From positions 87,496 through 151,495 of the forward strand of contig JANDJZ010000062.1 in NCBI GenBank assembly GCA_027943245.1: a stretch of 64,000 nt of DNA. Reading direction: 5' to 3'. Origin of the DNA: Acanthamoeba sp. SK_2022b. Lineage: Eukaryota; Discosea; Longamoebia; Acanthamoebidae. The notes below the pieces were generated by a model. The model had not been told where the DNA came from, made no database searches, and worked only from the letters and a program-made list of their open reading frames with translations. The stretch's first letter is position 1. Each line of letters starts with the position of its first letter. Positions 1 to 10,296 of this stretch are shown one piece after another. Made by a program: the position numbers and the translations under genes.

Positions 1-339
1 CGCCAGCCACATGGCCAGCGGGTTGGCCGCGATATACAGCAACGCGAAGCCCGCAATACCCAACACGGTCGCATAAACCAGGGTGACACTCGGCGCGATC
101 AGGCCTTTTACCAGCACCCGATTCTTCGTTCTCTCCATTTTCTTGTCGATGTCGCGGTCGATGTAGTTGTTAAACACACAGCCCGACGCGACCACCAACG
201 AGACACCCACCAGGGTGGCGAGAAACAGGGGATAGTCGATGCTCCCTTTGGAAGCGAGCAGGAATCCCCCAACGACAGAAATTAAATTGCCGAAAATAAT
301 TCCTGGTTTAGTGACTTGCAGGTATTGCTTAATCATCAC
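1..339 (-). CDS. cyoE: Protoheme IX farnesyltransferase (heme O synthase) CyoE, partial
   Basis: This is the N-terminal 113 residues of CyoE; the rest lies left of the window. CyoE is an integral membrane prenyltransferase that turns heme B into heme O for the bo3 oxidase. The N-terminus ([14 protein letters not shown]) and the Asp-rich motif [12 protein letters not shown], which binds the prenyl diphosphate and Mg, are clear. GTG at 339 followed by ATG at 336 matches the MM start of the E. coli protein. It is the last gene of the minus-strand cyo operon, 14 bp after cyoD. Confidence 0.95.
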   Translation of the reverse strand, partial: MMIKQYLQVTKPGIIFGNLISVVGGFLLASKGSIDYPLFLATLVGVSLVVASGCVFNNYIDRDIDKKMERTKNRVLVKGLIAPSVTLVYATVLGIAGFALLYIAANPLAMWLA

Positions 340-353
340 GTGCAGCTCAGCTC

Positions 354-692
354 TTAATCGACCATCATATTGATGTTGAGGTTGTACATAATCCAGAGTG
401 AACCTACAACAACGATACCGATGATCATAGCGGTGAACAGCAATGCCACCAGGTTCCAGCGCTCTTCCGATGAGGTGTTCATGTGCAGGAAGTAAACCAG
501 GTGAACAACCACCTGGATAACCGCCATACCGACAACAACCGCCAGGATGGTGGAATGAGAGGCAGTGCCGTTCATTACCATCGCAAATGGAATTACCGTC
601 AGGATGATCGACAGGATAAAGCCGACCAGGTATGACTTCACGCTGCCGTGGCTTGCGCCGCCGTGAGAGGTTTCATGGGATGAATGGCTCAT
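354..692 (-). CDS. cyoD: Cytochrome bo3 ubiquinol oxidase subunit IV CyoD
   Basis: Small 112-aa subunit IV of the bo3 quinol oxidase, with three predicted membrane helices (from about [27 protein letters not shown] and [17 protein letters not shown]) and a short His/Ser-rich cytoplasmic N-terminus. The open frame extends further upstream, but the start at 692 (MSHSSHE) fits the family length and lies in the stop codon of cyoC, which suggests translational coupling. Subunit IV helps assembly of the CuB centre in subunit I. Confidence 0.95.
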   Translation of the reverse strand: MSHSSHETSHGGASHGSVKSYLVGFILSIILTVIPFAMVMNGTASHSTILAVVVGMAVIQVVVHLVYFLHMNTSSEERWNLVALLFTAMIIGIVVVGSLWIMYNLNINMMVD

Positions 693-1306
693 TACATAAC
701 CCCCAGCAGGTAGACAACGGTAAATACGCAGATCCAGACCACGTCCAGGAAGTGCCAGAACAGGCTCAGGCACATCAGGCGGGTTTTGTTGGTCGCGGTC
801 AGGCCGAACTTGCTCACCTGAATCATCATCACGATGATCCAAATCAGGCCGGAAGTTACGTGCAGACCGTGGGTGCCGACCAGCGCGAAGAAGCTGGACA
901 GGAACGCGCTGCGATCCGGACCGAAACCTTCGGCGATCAGGTGATGGAATTCATAGATTTCCATCGCCACAAAGCCCAGACCAAACAGGAAGGTCAGGAA
1001 CAGCCAGGTGTTTACACCGCCAACTTTACCCTTGTTCATGGCGATCATCGCCATGCCGTAGGTGATGGAGCTGAACAACAGCAGGAAAGTTTCGACCAGG
1101 ACAAACTTCAGGTCGAAGATGTCTTTGCCTGAGGGACCGCCCGCGGTCCCGTTCACCAGGACTGCATAAGTTGCGAACAAGCTCGCAAACAAAATACAGT
1201 CGCTCATCAGGTAGATCCAGAATCCGAAGACTTTGGTCTCACCCGCATCGTGGTGCCCATGCTCTGCATGGGCTGCGTTATGATTGGTCAGAGTTTCAGT
1301 TGACAT
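692..1306 (-). CDS. cyoC: Cytochrome bo3 ubiquinol oxidase subunit III CyoC
   Basis: The 204 residues equal the E. coli length. It is a heme-copper oxidase subunit III with five predicted membrane helices; the motif [14 protein letters not shown] and the C-terminal helix [17 protein letters not shown] are typical. It binds no redox cofactor and stabilises the bo3 complex in the inner membrane. It overlaps cyoB by 11 bp and abuts cyoD. Confidence 0.96.
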   Translation of the reverse strand: MSTETLTNHNAAHAEHGHHDAGETKVFGFWIYLMSDCILFASLFATYAVLVNGTAGGPSGKDIFDLKFVLVETFLLLFSSITYGMAMIAMNKGKVGGVNTWLFLTFLFGLGFVAMEIYEFHHLIAEGFGPDRSAFLSSFFALVGTHGLHVTSGLIWIIVMMIQVSKFGLTATNKTRLMCLSLFWHFLDVVWICVFTVVYLLGVM

Positions 1307-3287
1307 GGTTCACGCCTGCTTTACGGATTTGTTCGTAGTGTTGGTTCTCAATGCGCTCGATTTCATCAACCTGCACATAGTAGTCAACATCGTGATCGAA
1401 GCTCTTGCCGATCCAGACAACGATCATACCGATGAAGCCGGCCAGAGCCATCCACCAGATTTCCCAAATCATTGCGAAACCGAAGACCAGGCTGAAGAAG
1501 GCGATGATCACGCCGGCGCCGGTGTTCTTAGGCATATGAATCGGTTCGTATTTAGCCGGTTTCTTATACGCTTCGCCTTTTTCTTTCATGTCCCAGAATT
1601 CATCACGGTCATGAATCTGCGGCACTACGGCAAAGTTATAGAACGGCGGTGGAGACGAGGTTGACCACTCCAGAGTACGAGCACCCCATGGGTCACCGGT
1701 CAGATCGCGGTTCTGTTCGCGGTCACGGATACTGACGAAGATCTGGATCAGCTGGCACAGGATGCCGCAGGCGATCAGCGCCGCACCGCCGGCTGCAACC
1801 AGCAGCAGAGGGTGGAACTCAGGGTTGATGTTCTGGCTGATACGACGGGTCATGCCCATAAAGCCCAATGCGTACAGCGGCATGAAGGCGGTGAAGAAGC
1901 CGATGATCCAGAACCAGAACGCGCGGATGCCCCATTTTTCGTTCAGCGTGAAGCCGAAGGATTTCGGGAACCAGTAGGTCAGGCCCGCGAAGCAACCGAA
2001 CACCACGCCGCCGATGATGACGTTGTGGAAGTGAGCGATCAGGAACAGGCTGTTGTGCAGCACGAAGTTCGCGCCCGGCACGGCCAGCAGAACGCCGGTC
2101 ATACCACCTACGGAGAAGGTGATGATGAAGCCAACGGTCCACAGCATCGCGGAGTTGAGCTTGATACGGCCCTGATACATGGTGAACAGCCAGTTGAAGA
2201 TTTTCACCCCGGTAGGGATGGAAATGATCATGGTGGCGATACCGAAGAAGGCGTTAACGTTCGCGCCGGACCCCATGGTGAAGAAGTGGTGCAGCCAGAC
2301 GATGAACGACAGAACGGTGATCGCGATGGTTGCCCATACCAGTGAGGTATAGCCGAACAGGCGTTTTCTGGAGAAGGTCGCGGTGACTTCGGAGAACACG
2401 CCGAACACCGGCAGAACCAGGATATACACCTCTGGGTGACCCCAGGCCCAAATCAGGTTGATGTACATCATCATGTTGCCGCCCATATCATTGGTGAAGA
2501 AATGGGTGCCCAGATAGCGATCCAGGGTCAGCAGCGCGATGGTGACGGTCAGAATTGGGAAAGAAACGATGATCAGGACGTTAGTACACAGGGCCGCCCA
2601 AGTGAACACCGGCATCTTCATCATAGGCATGCCAGGGGCACGCATCTTCAGAATGGTGGCGAAGAAGTTCACGCCGGTCAGCAGGGTACCCAGACCGGAA
2701 ATCTGCAGACTCCAGATCCAGTAATCGACCCCGACGCCAGGACTGTACTCTTTACCGGACAGCGGCGGATACGCCAGCCAACCGGTCTGAGCGAACTCAC
2801 CGACCCCCAGGGAGATGTTGATCAGCACAACGCCCACCACGAAGAACCAGAAGCTCAGGGAGTTCAGGAACGGGAAGGCGACGTCGCGCGCACCGATTTG
2901 CAGCGGCACCACGACGTTCATCAGGCCGACCACGAAAGGCATCGCCATGAAGAAGATCATGATAACGCCGTGCGCGGTGAAGATCTGGTCGTAGTGGTGC
3001 GGCGGCAGGAACCCGGCTTCGCCGGCGGACGCCAACGCCTGCTGGCTACGCATCATGATGGCGTCGGCGAAGCCGCGCAGCAGCATGACCATCGCCACGA
3101 TGATGTACATGATACCAATTTTTTTATGGTCGACCGAAGTCAGCCATTCGCTCCACAGCCACTTCCATTTGCCGAAATATGTCAGCAGCGCCAGCACTGC
3201 CAGGCCCCCGACAATAATTGCGGCTACGGTGACCATGATGATCGGTTCGTGGTACGGAACCGCATCAAGTGTTAATTTTCCCAACAT
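1296..3287 (-). CDS. cyoB: Cytochrome bo3 ubiquinol oxidase subunit I CyoB
   Basis: The catalytic subunit of the bo3 quinol oxidase, 663 aa as in E. coli. It carries heme b, heme o3 and CuB, reduces O2 to water and pumps protons. Visible signatures include the heme-binding [10 protein letters not shown], the CuB/Tyr segment [14 protein letters not shown], the HH pair in WLHHFFTMG, and [14 protein letters not shown] with the distal heme ligands. About 15 membrane helices are expected. It lies 3 bp after cyoA. Confidence 0.97.
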   Translation of the reverse strand: MLGKLTLDAVPYHEPIIMVTVAAIIVGGLAVLALLTYFGKWKWLWSEWLTSVDHKKIGIMYIIVAMVMLLRGFADAIMMRSQQALASAGEAGFLPPHHYDQIFTAHGVIMIFFMAMPFVVGLMNVVVPLQIGARDVAFPFLNSLSFWFFVVGVVLINISLGVGEFAQTGWLAYPPLSGKEYSPGVGVDYWIWSLQISGLGTLLTGVNFFATILKMRAPGMPMMKMPVFTWAALCTNVLIIVSFPILTVTIALLTLDRYLGTHFFTNDMGGNMMMYINLIWAWGHPEVYILVLPVFGVFSEVTATFSRKRLFGYTSLVWATIAITVLSFIVWLHHFFTMGSGANVNAFFGIATMIISIPTGVKIFNWLFTMYQGRIKLNSAMLWTVGFIITFSVGGMTGVLLAVPGANFVLHNSLFLIAHFHNVIIGGVVFGCFAGLTYWFPKSFGFTLNEKWGIRAFWFWIIGFFTAFMPLYALGFMGMTRRISQNINPEFHPLLLVAAGGAALIACGILCQLIQIFVSIRDREQNRDLTGDPWGARTLEWSTSSPPPFYNFAVVPQIHDRDEFWDMKEKGEAYKKPAKYEPIHMPKNTGAGVIIAFFSLVFGFAMIWEIWWMALAGFIGMIVVWIGKSFDHDVDYYVQVDEIERIENQHYEQIRKAGVNHVN

Positions 3288-3290
3288 CAG

Positions 3291-4241
3291 TTATTCCTCG
3301 GCTCCGGCGTGAGCAGCATGTTCACCCATGTCCATACCTTGGCTCATGTCCATGCCTTCGTGCGCGCCAGCGCCCTTGTGCATATCCATGTCGCCCATGA
3401 ATTTGGCAATTGTTTCTTTGAACAAATTCGGTTTGACAGCGGCAAAGTACTCAACCGGGTTGTTTTCACTCGGCTCTGCCAGTTTGTTAAAGTCGTCGGT
3501 GGTGTTCAGGTTTTTAGACGATGCCTTCACCTTGGCCACCCACTGATCGAAGTCGCCTTCGGTCGGGGTAACGATCGCGGTGAATTTCATACCGGAGAAG
3601 CCTGCGCCGCTGTAGCTGCTGGAGATGCCCTTGTAGGCACCGGCTTCGTTGCCGATCAGGTGCAGTTTGGTCTGCATGCCGGCCATCGCATAAATCTGTC
3701 CACCCAACTGCGGGATAAAGAACGAGTTCATTACCGAGTTAGAGGTGATCTTGAATTCGACTGGAACATCTTTCGGGAAAGCCAGCTCATTAACGGTCGC
3801 AATGCCTTGTTCCGGGTAGATGAACAGCCATTTCCAGTCGAGCGACACCACTTCGATCGTCATCGGCTTCTTGTCGGTGACAATCGGCTTGAACGGGTCG
3901 AGCTCGTGGGTAGTCTTCCAGGTAATGGTGCCAAGGATGGCGATGATAATGATAGGAATGGTCCAGACGACCGCTTCGATCTTGTTGGAGTGGGCCCAGT
4001 TCGGACTGTACTTGGCGTCTTTGTTGGAAGAACGATACTTCCAGGCAAAGGCGAACGCCATGAAGATAACTGGCACCACCACGATCAACATCAACGCGAT
4101 TGCAGTGATAATCAGTGTCCGTTGCTCAACACCAATTGCTCCTTTGGGATTCATCAAAACCATATCGCAGCCACTGAGCAATACAGTGCCTGCGATTAAT
4201 GACAGCATCCCAATACTTTTATTGTATTTCTTAAGTCTCAT
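3291..4241 (-). CDS. cyoA: Cytochrome bo3 ubiquinol oxidase subunit II CyoA
   Basis: Subunit II of the bo3 oxidase, 316 aa. It has a lipoprotein signal ending in LLSGC (Cys25), two membrane helices (about 45-67 and 90-110) and a periplasmic cupredoxin fold that lacks the CuA ligands, as in quinol oxidases. The C-terminal tail is rich in Met and His ([20 protein letters not shown]), longer and more metal-ligand-like than needed for the fold. First gene of cyoABCDE. Confidence 0.96.
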   Translation of the reverse strand: MRLKKYNKSIGMLSLIAGTVLLSGCDMVLMNPKGAIGVEQRTLIITAIALMLIVVVPVIFMAFAFAWKYRSSNKDAKYSPNWAHSNKIEAVVWTIPIIIIAILGTITWKTTHELDPFKPIVTDKKPMTIEVVSLDWKWLFIYPEQGIATVNELAFPKDVPVEFKITSNSVMNSFFIPQLGGQIYAMAGMQTKLHLIGNEAGAYKGISSSYSGAGFSGMKFTAIVTPTEGDFDQWVAKVKASSKNLNTTDDFNKLAEPSENNPVEYFAAVKPNLFKETIAKFMGDMDMHKGAGAHEGMDMSQGMDMGEHAAHAGAEE

Positions 4242-4290
4242 CTAACGACCTCAATAACAAAGGCTCAATTGTCGTTTCATGTGTGCGGGC

Positions 4291-4319
4291 ATTTTACGGG
4301 AAGGTTGCAGTACTGTAAA
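4291..4319 (-). promoter_or_regulatory. Predicted sigma70 promoter of cyoABCDE
   Basis: Read on the minus strand, TTTACA (4314-4319) is followed after exactly 17 bp by TAAAAT (4291-4296). The predicted start is near 4284, leaving a leader of about 40 nt before cyoA. ArcA and Fnr control this operon in E. coli; no convincing box for either was assigned here. Confidence 0.6.
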
Positions 4320-4653
4320 CATGCTTAAGGGAGTGTCAGCGGCTTGTTGACACTTTCTGTTAAGGGGGTCACAGATGTAACCCTGCGTGACAATTTACCA
4401 ATGACAACAACGCGTTGGCACGCTGAATCGTGACGAGCAGCCCGTATGTTAAGGAAAACTAAAGGTATGATGAATTTGGCGAAGAAATGCGCGGCGGGGA
4501 AATACGCAGAAAAGGTTTATTTAATGTAAAATAATTGTGTCTTAAAGGTGAATTTAATTTTATTTCCGAGTGCGGCAGTCGGATAAAAAAATAATTTCCG
4601 CGTCGATTATCTTTTTTTACCAAAATAAATATACCCGCGGATCGCTTTTTTTT

Positions 4654-4675
4654 CGGCCGGCGAAATCGCCGGCCG
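4654..4675. repeat. Perfect inverted repeat just after ampG
   Basis: Two 10-bp GC-rich arms (CGGCCGGCGA and its complement) are separated by 2 bp, a few bases past the ampG stop. A run of eight T (4646-4653) lies on the plus-strand left side, so an ampG transcript reads hairpin then A-tract. It is therefore not a standard intrinsic terminator for ampG, though the hairpin may still protect the 3' end. Confidence 0.55.
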
Positions 4676-4681
4676 GTCAGA

Positions 4682-6160
4682 TTATGCCAAACGGGTGCGG
4701 CGCAGGGCCAGGTAATCCAGCGCGCTGCCCATCGCGACGCCGAGCAGGCTCAGCGCGGCGCCGACCTGCAGCAGCCGATCGGCCAACAGCGGTGCCTGCG
4801 TCCAGTCCAGCGCATTGGCGATCAGCAACAGCAACCACAGGCCCAACAGCGAACAGCCCAGCGTCAGCAGGCGCAGCGCCCAGCGGTAAGATCCGGAAAA
4901 CTCGGTGCGCGGCATAAAGTCGCCATGTTGCTGGGTGTGCTCCAGCGTCTGGCGGCAGATGCCGAGCAGCAGCAAGCCGGGCAGGGCTGCTGCGATAGAG
5001 AACAGGTAGAACAACGGCCAGCCGTGGGCTTCGACGAACCAGCCGGCGATCGGGCCGACATAGACGCGCCCCACGGCGGACAGCGCCGACAGCAGCGCGA
5101 ACTGGGTGGCGGAGAACGAACGGTTGCACAGCGTCATCAGCAGCGCCACGAAGGCCGCGGTGCCCATGCCGCCGCACAGGTTTTCGAGGAAGATGGCGCT
5201 GCCCATGGTGAGCAGGCTCTTGTCGGTCACCGCCAGGATCCAATACCCGAGGTTGGAGACCGCCTGCAGGACGCCGAACAGCATCAGCGCGCGGAACAGG
5301 GTGAGACGCTGCATCAGCACGCCGCCGAACAGGGCGCCGACGATGGTGGCGAACAGGCCGAGCGTTTTGTTGACCAGCCCGACTTCACCGGCGTCGAACC
5401 CCACGCCGCGGATCAGGAACGTGGTGCTCAGGCTGCCGGCGAAGGCGTCGCCCATTTTGTACATCACGATCAGCAGCAGGATCAGCCAGGCGTTGTTGCG
5501 GCCGAAGAAATCACGCAGCGGCGCGACGACCGCCTGTTCCATGGTGCGCGGTGCCGGGATGCTTTCATCGGGCTCCGGCGCCATCAGCGTGGCGGCCACG
5601 CCGATCAGCATCAATCCGGCCATCAGCCAGTAGGTGGCCTGCCAGCCGAAATAGCGATCCGCCAGCCACAGCGCCAGGCCGCCGGAAACCAGCATCGCCA
5701 GCCGGTAGCCCAGCACCGAGATCGCCGCACCCGCCCCGCGCTCTTCGGCTTTCAGCAGGTCGGTTTTATAAGCGTCGAACACGATATCTTGCGAGGCGGA
5801 GCAGAACGCCACCAGCACCGCCAACGCCGCCAGCCACCACAGGTGCTGCGCGGGCTGCATGAAGCCCATCGCCACGATCGCCGCCACCAGCAGCAGCTGG
5901 CTGATCAGCAGCCAACCGCGCCGCCGCCCGAGAAACGGCGGGGTATAGCGGTCCATGAACGGCGACCAGAGGAATTTGAATACGTAGGCCTGGCCCACCA
6001 GCGAGAAAATGCCGATGGTTTTCAGATCGATGTTTTCGACGGTCATCCAGGCTTGCAGCGTGCCGGAGGTCAATGCCAGCGGCAGACCCGACGCGAAGCC
6101 CAGCAGCAGCAGAATGGCGGAGTTACGCTGGGTGAAGATGTTCAGATAGTGTTTCGACAT
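4682..6160 (-). CDS. ampG: Muropeptide MFS permease AmpG
   Basis: Inner-membrane permease of the major facilitator superfamily that imports GlcNAc-anhydroMurNAc peptides for cell-wall recycling, and so indirectly controls AmpC beta-lactamase induction through AmpR. The 492 residues match the E. coli length (491). The N-terminus (RNSAILLLLGFASGLPLALTSGTLQAWM) and the loop FLWSPFMDRYTPP are characteristic, with up to 14 hydrophobic segments. It lies 51 bp downstream of yajG on the same strand and is probably co-transcribed with it. Confidence 0.96.
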   Translation of the reverse strand: MSKHYLNIFTQRNSAILLLLGFASGLPLALTSGTLQAWMTVENIDLKTIGIFSLVGQAYVFKFLWSPFMDRYTPPFLGRRRGWLLISQLLLVAAIVAMGFMQPAQHLWWLAALAVLVAFCSASQDIVFDAYKTDLLKAEERGAGAAISVLGYRLAMLVSGGLALWLADRYFGWQATYWLMAGLMLIGVAATLMAPEPDESIPAPRTMEQAVVAPLRDFFGRNNAWLILLLIVMYKMGDAFAGSLSTTFLIRGVGFDAGEVGLVNKTLGLFATIVGALFGGVLMQRLTLFRALMLFGVLQAVSNLGYWILAVTDKSLLTMGSAIFLENLCGGMGTAAFVALLMTLCNRSFSATQFALLSALSAVGRVYVGPIAGWFVEAHGWPLFYLFSIAAALPGLLLLGICRQTLEHTQQHGDFMPRTEFSGSYRWALRLLTLGCSLLGLWLLLLIANALDWTQAPLLADRLLQVGAALSLLGVAMGSALDYLALRRTRLA

Positions 6161-6211
6161 GAGTTCCCTGTCTGCGCCGCCCGATCCGCCGGGCGGCGCA
6201 AGGCGCGTCGA

Positions 6212-6790
6212 TTAGCGCGCGTTTTGCTTGATAAAGTCGTTGACGCTGGTGTCCTGCGCCATGTCGGCGATCACGTCGCCCAGCACGGAGTTGACGGCGT
6301 CGGTGATCTTCTCGTTGGTGGCCGTGAAGGCGCCCTGCACGTTATACGTCGAGCGGTAATTTTTCACCTGCTTGTTGCCGTTCTTCGCCTGGGCGATGAT
6401 CGAGATGTCGGCTTTGGTGGTGATGTTGTAGCGCAGGTTACCTTCGGAAACGTCCGCGTACAGGTTATTGACGACGATCTGCAGCGCCACCGGGCCGTCG
6501 GCGCCGATCATGTAGCCGCGAGCGCCCATCTGTTTCTCCAGCACTTCCTGCAGCAGGAAACGCAGATCGCGCGATGGCGTCAGCGTGACCAGTTGGCCGT
6601 CGCGATTCACCTTGGCCAGCGCCTGATCGGTGCGCTGATCCGCGCCGTTGATGCTGATGGTGATGCCCTGCAGAGTAGGATCCTGCTGCGGCAGAACGAT
6701 TTTCGGCGTGACGTTCAGGGTGTTGCTGCTGGTCGCGCAACCGGCCAGCAGCAGGGCGGCCAGCAAAGGAAGACAAAGTTTCTTTAACAT
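6212..6790 (-). CDS. yajG: YajG-family lipoprotein
   Basis: Predicted lipoprotein of 192 aa with a signal peptide ending LLLAGC (Cys18). It belongs to the YajG family (DUF-type, no known enzymatic role). As in E. coli it lies between bolA (divergent) and ampG, and the pair yajG-ampG looks like one transcription unit. Serine at +2 after the lipid-bearing cysteine would be preceded here by Ala (CATSS), so outer-membrane sorting is likely. Confidence 0.93.
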   Translation of the reverse strand: MLKKLCLPLLAALLLAGCATSSNTLNVTPKIVLPQQDPTLQGITISINGADQRTDQALAKVNRDGQLVTLTPSRDLRFLLQEVLEKQMGARGYMIGADGPVALQIVVNNLYADVSEGNLRYNITTKADISIIAQAKNGNKQVKNYRSTYNVQGAFTATNEKITDAVNSVLGDVIADMAQDTSVNDFIKQNAR

Positions 6791-7104
6791 GTTTTCTGTC
6801 TCATTCTCGATGGATTTAGCAATAATCAGAGCGGGATAGCCGACAACAAATTGCCGACATCATAGCATCGCCGCCGTGCGGTGGAAGCGCGGAAGGCGCC
6901 TGAGTGACAAATTTTTACCTGCCGTTGATAAAAACACGCTTTTTTGGCCCGCTCAATCGGATAATCCCCCAAGCGGCGGGGATGACGCTCATCATCTGAC
7001 CGCAGAAAAGAGAAATTTGTCCCGGTGATGGTCTAAACGGGGGAAAACCGGCTAATATTGAACTAGATGGGCACGGTCCTCTGCCGGTGTTGTAAGGAGA
7101 TCCT
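6791..7104. other. Divergent intergenic region yajG / bolA
   Basis: About 314 bp without a gene. It holds the bolA gearbox-type promoter near 7045-7060 and the ribosome-binding site AAGGAG just before bolA. The yajG promoter must lie near 6800-6900 but was not pinned down. Confidence 0.5.
7045..7060 (+). promoter_or_regulatory. Gearbox-type (sigmaS) promoter of bolA
   Basis: The segment AACCGGCTAATATT resembles the E. coli bolA1p region (AAGCGGCTAGTATT) at a comparable distance, about 45-55 bp, from the start codon. No good -35 box lies upstream, as expected for a sigmaS-type gearbox promoter. The assignment rests on similarity recalled from E. coli. Confidence 0.5.
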
Positions 7105-7419
7105 ATGATTCGCGAGCAAATAGAAGCAAAGTTAAGGGCGGCGTTTGAGCCCGCGTATCTGGAAGTCGTTGATGAAAGCTATCGTCATAACGTTCCGGCG
7201 GGTTCAGAAAGTCATTTCAAAGTGGTATTGGTCAGCGATCGCTTCGTCGGCGAACGGTTTTTGACGCGTCACCGCTCTATCTACGGCGTACTGTCGGAGG
7301 AGCTGGCCGATGGCGTACACGCGCTGGCGCTGCACACCTATACGCTCAAAGAGTGGGAAGGATTGCAGGATACCGTGCCGGCCTCGCCGCCGTGCCGCGG
7401 CGCCGGGACGCTGGCCTGA
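7105..7419 (+). CDS. bolA: BolA family transcriptional regulator / Fe-S partner
   Basis: BolA, 104 aa, is a small morphogene and stress regulator that also pairs with monothiol glutaredoxins to handle Fe-S clusters. The conserved BolA fold is visible: the N-terminal IREQIEAKL helix, then the segment [23 protein letters not shown] with the invariant His-Arg region, and [14 protein letters not shown] at the end. A strong AAGGAG site precedes ATG 7105. A hairpin terminator follows 66 bp downstream. Confidence 0.97.
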   Translation: MIREQIEAKLRAAFEPAYLEVVDESYRHNVPAGSESHFKVVLVSDRFVGERFLTRHRSIYGVLSEELADGVHALALHTYTLKEWEGLQDTVPASPPCRGAGTLA

Positions 7420-7485
7420 GGGGGAAATTTTCAGGTATCAGTGGAACTTTGCCCTCGAATTAGGGTATTACTACTGACGAATTTT

Positions 7486-7514
7486 GAAACGGCCTGCGGG
7501 CCGTTTCTGTTTTT
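7486..7514 (+). terminator. Intrinsic terminator after bolA
   Basis: A 9-bp stem GAAACGGCC / GGCCGTTTC with a 4-nt loop is followed by TGTTTTT. Confidence 0.8.
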
Positions 7515-7629
7515 GACGACGACACGGCCGACGCGCAATATGGCCAACGTTCGGTCTGTTTTGGCGGCCTTTTGGCGATTGAATCGGCAAAAGTGTGAGT
7601 TTTAGCGCGCCTGCGCCGCCTAGCTTTCC

Positions 7630-7658
7630 TCGACTCGCCATGCATGCGCCGCTATAAT
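7630..7658 (+). promoter_or_regulatory. Predicted sigma70 promoter of tig
   Basis: TCGACT (7630-7635), 17 bp, then TATAAT (7653-7658). The -10 is perfect and the -35 matches four of six bases. Confidence 0.65.
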
Positions 7659-7786
7659 GTCGCGTCTTATTTTTCCGGAATGGTTTCGGGACGCTTCTGT
7701 CATCAGGGAACTCGGTTCTTATTTGTAGCCGTCCTGGTTCTTGGAACGGAGTTGACCGAGCACTGTGATTTTTTTGAGGTAACAAG

Positions 7787-9091
7787 ATGCAAGTTTCAGT
7801 AGAAACCACTCAAGGCCTTGGGCGCCGTCTCTCTATTACTGTACCGGCTGATACTATCAAGCAGGCGGTGAAGAAAGAGCTGATCAACGCAGCGAAAAGC
7901 GTGCGTATCGACGGCTTCCGCAAAGGCAAAGTGCCGATGAACATCGTGGAACAGCGTTACGGCGCCTCTGTTCGTCAGGACGTGCTGGGCGAAGCGATGC
8001 AGCGCAGCTTCGTTGACGCGATCATCAAAGAAAAGATTAATCCGGCCGGCGCACCAAACTACGTGCCGGGCGAGTACAAAGAAGGTGAAGACTTCACTTT
8101 CGCCGTTGAATTCGAAGTGTATCCAGAAGTTGAGCTGAAAGGCCTGGAAAACATCGAAGTTGAAAAACCAGTGGTTGAAGTGAACGACGAAGACGTCGAC
8201 GCGATGCTGGACACTCTGCGCAAGCAGCAGGCGACCTGGAAAGAAACCGATCGCGCAGCGGAAGCTGAAGATCGCGTGACCGTTGACTTCACCGGTTCTA
8301 TCGACGGTGAAGAGTTCGAAGGCGGCAAAGCGTCCGACTTCGTACTGGCAATGGGCCAGGGCCGCATGATCCCAGGCTTCGAAGAAGGCCTGGTCGGTCA
8401 CAAAGCGGGCGAAGAGTTCTCCATCGACGTGAACTTCCCAGAAGATTACCACGCGGAAAACCTGAAGGGCAAAGCGGCCAAATTCGCTATCGTGCTGAAG
8501 AAAGTTGAAGAGCGCGAGCTGCCGGAACTGACCGAAGAGTTCATCAAGCGTTTCGGCGTGGCGGACGGTTCCGTTGCCGGCCTGCGCACCGAAGTTCGCA
8601 AGAACATGGAGCGCGAGCTGAAAGGCGCCGTGCGTAACCGCATCAAGTCTCAGGCGATCGACGGTCTGGTGAGCGCGAACGAAATCGACGTGCCTGCTGC
8701 CCTGATCGACGGCGAAATCGACGTACTGCGTCGTCAGGCTGCACAGCGTTTCGGCGGCAACGAGAAGCAAGCGCTGGAACTGCCACGCGAGCTGTTCGAA
8801 GAGCAAGCGAAACGCCGCGTAGTGGTTGGCCTGCTGCTGGGCGAAGTGATCAGCACCAACGATCTGAAAGCTGACGAAGACCGCGTGAAGACGCTGATCG
8901 AAGAAATGGCTTCTGCCTACGAAGATCCGAGCGAAGTCATCGAGTTCTACAGCAAAAACAAAGAGCTGATGAACAACATGCGCAACGTGGCTCTGGAAGA
9001 GCAAGCGGTTGAAGCCCTGCTGGCAAAAGCGAAAGTGACTGAAAAAGCCACTACCTTCAGCGAGCTGATGAACCAGACTCAACAGGCGTAA
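7787..9091 (+). CDS. tig: Trigger factor
   Basis: Ribosome-bound chaperone and peptidyl-prolyl isomerase, 434 aa. Domains: ribosome-binding tail with the signature [17 protein letters not shown] (about residues 43-60), FKBP-type PPIase domain (about 150-245, starting near [17 protein letters not shown]), and the C-terminal arms that cradle nascent chains. Length and order with clpP-clpX-lon downstream are as in E. coli. The gene has the strong GAA/GCG codon bias of a highly expressed gene. Terminator about 65 bp downstream. Confidence 0.98.
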   Translation: MQVSVETTQGLGRRLSITVPADTIKQAVKKELINAAKSVRIDGFRKGKVPMNIVEQRYGASVRQDVLGEAMQRSFVDAIIKEKINPAGAPNYVPGEYKEGEDFTFAVEFEVYPEVELKGLENIEVEKPVVEVNDEDVDAMLDTLRKQQATWKETDRAAEAEDRVTVDFTGSIDGEEFEGGKASDFVLAMGQGRMIPGFEEGLVGHKAGEEFSIDVNFPEDYHAENLKGKAAKFAIVLKKVEERELPELTEEFIKRFGVADGSVAGLRTEVRKNMERELKGAVRNRIKSQAIDGLVSANEIDVPAALIDGEIDVLRRQAAQRFGGNEKQALELPRELFEEQAKRRVVVGLLLGEVISTNDLKADEDRVKTLIEEMASAYEDPSEVIEFYSKNKELMNNMRNVALEEQAVEALLAKAKVTEKATTFSELMNQTQQA

Positions 9092-9154
9092 TGCCGGCGT
9101 GCCGGGCGCGATGAACGGCGCCCCCGGTTTCGCCTGGCGAACCGGCGCACGATG

Positions 9155-9192
9155 AAAAAGCCCGCAACCTCAGGTTGCGGGCTTTTCTTTTT
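9155..9192 (+). terminator. Intrinsic terminator after tig
   Basis: A GC-rich stem (AAAAGCCCGCAACC with its complement) is followed by TTTTCTTTTT. The A-tract on the left side could make it work weakly in the other direction as well. Confidence 0.9.
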
Positions 9193-9529
9193 GCCACGTT
9201 GCTGATTAATCTCAGGTTAAGCGGGGCAATATGCACTATATTTACCCTGTTGCCTGGGGAACTGGCTGGCATGATAACGGTCAGAATAACGGCATCGTTT
9301 TCGGCGCGCGGAGAAAATCGGCCTCTGGGCTTGAAATCGCGCCGGGATCCCCCAATCTGTTAAGAATAATTCTGGGGCTGTTTGCCAAAGTGCGCGGGAT
9401 GAAATAACCGTCGGGTACGTGTGGCGCGGGTCGAATGCTTGAGCATAGTCATCATGGCCGTTCTCAAGTAGAATCGGCGTATTAGGGTGACACCCTGGCC
9501 GCCAAGGCAATTTCTATTAGGAGACGGTA
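9193..9529 (+). other. Intergenic region tig / clpP
   Basis: About 337 bp with no gene. It must hold the clpP promoters. CTTGAG at 9438 and CTCAAG at 9463 form a short inverted repeat, and TAGAAT at 9469 is a possible -10 box, but no promoter could be set with confidence. Confidence 0.4.
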
Positions 9530-10153
9530 ATGTCATACAGTGGCGAACGAGATCAATTTGCACCGAACATGGCGCTGGTGCCGATGGTGGTAGAGCAGAC
9601 TTCACGCGGGGAGCGTTCTTACGACATCTATTCCCGCCTGCTGAAAGAGCGCATCATTTTCCTGACCGGCCAGGTGGAAGATCACATGGCCAACTTGATC
9701 GTGGCGCAAATGCTGTTCCTCGAAGCGGAAAGCCCGGAAAAAGACATTTACCTCTACATCAACTCGCCGGGTGGGGTAATTACCGCGGGCATGTCGATTT
9801 ACGACACCATGAAGTTCATCAAGCCGGACGTCAGCACCATCTGTATGGGCCAGGCGTGCTCGATGGGCTCCTTCCTGCTGACCGCGGGTGCCAAAGGCAA
9901 ACGTTTCTGCCTGCCTAACTCGCGCGTGATGATTCACCAGCCACTGGGCGGCTACCAGGGCCAGGCGACGGACATCGAAATCCATGCGCGTGAAATCCTT
10001 AAGGTGAAAGCGCGTATGAACGAACTGATGGCCGAGCATACCGGCCAGCCGTTGGAGCAGATCGAGCGCGACACCGAGCGCGATCGCTTTATGACCGCGG
10101 AAGAAGCCGTGGAATACGGCCTGGTTGACGGCATTCTGACACACCGCAGCTAG
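9530..10153 (+). CDS. clpP: ATP-dependent Clp protease proteolytic subunit ClpP
   Basis: Serine peptidase that forms a double heptameric chamber and degrades substrates fed in by ClpX or ClpA. The 207 aa equal the E. coli precursor, including a short propeptide. The nucleophile is Ser111 in QACSMGSFL; the His is in VMIHQPLGG and the Asp in the [10 protein letters not shown] region. It precedes clpX by 143 bp. The GGAGAC site lies before ATG 9530. Confidence 0.98.
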   Translation: MSYSGERDQFAPNMALVPMVVEQTSRGERSYDIYSRLLKERIIFLTGQVEDHMANLIVAQMLFLEAESPEKDIYLYINSPGGVITAGMSIYDTMKFIKPDVSTICMGQACSMGSFLLTAGAKGKRFCLPNSRVMIHQPLGGYQGQATDIEIHAREILKVKARMNELMAEHTGQPLEQIERDTERDRFMTAEEAVEYGLVDGILTHRS

Positions 10154-10296
10154 AACCACGCGGCGCCGATGGACTATAGTAATCAGAGTGGGCAGGGGCT
10201 CGCTCTGTTGTGGCCCCTCGGCGTTCCCGATATGAGTTTGGGCGCACTGCCGCCGTGATTTTCCTGCGGGACAAGACTAAAGAAGAGGTTTGACTG

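Larger units (their letters stand above)
4242..4681. other. Intergenic region between cyoA and ampG
   Basis: About 440 bp with no credible gene. The right half (about 4440-4650) is strongly AT-rich. It holds the cyo promoter and a perfect inverted repeat next to the ampG stop codon. Nothing else was recognised. Confidence 0.6.
7420..7786 (+). other. Intergenic region bolA / tig
   Basis: About 367 bp. It contains the bolA terminator (7486-7514), the tig promoter with a perfect TATAAT (7653-7658) and a leader of about 120 nt with the site GAGG before tig. No gene was recognised. Confidence 0.6.

Noticed and set aside
4925..6787. A 620-codon open frame antisense to ampG and yajG
   Set aside because: It spans two genuine genes on the other strand and has Gln/His/Arg-rich composition typical of antisense frames.
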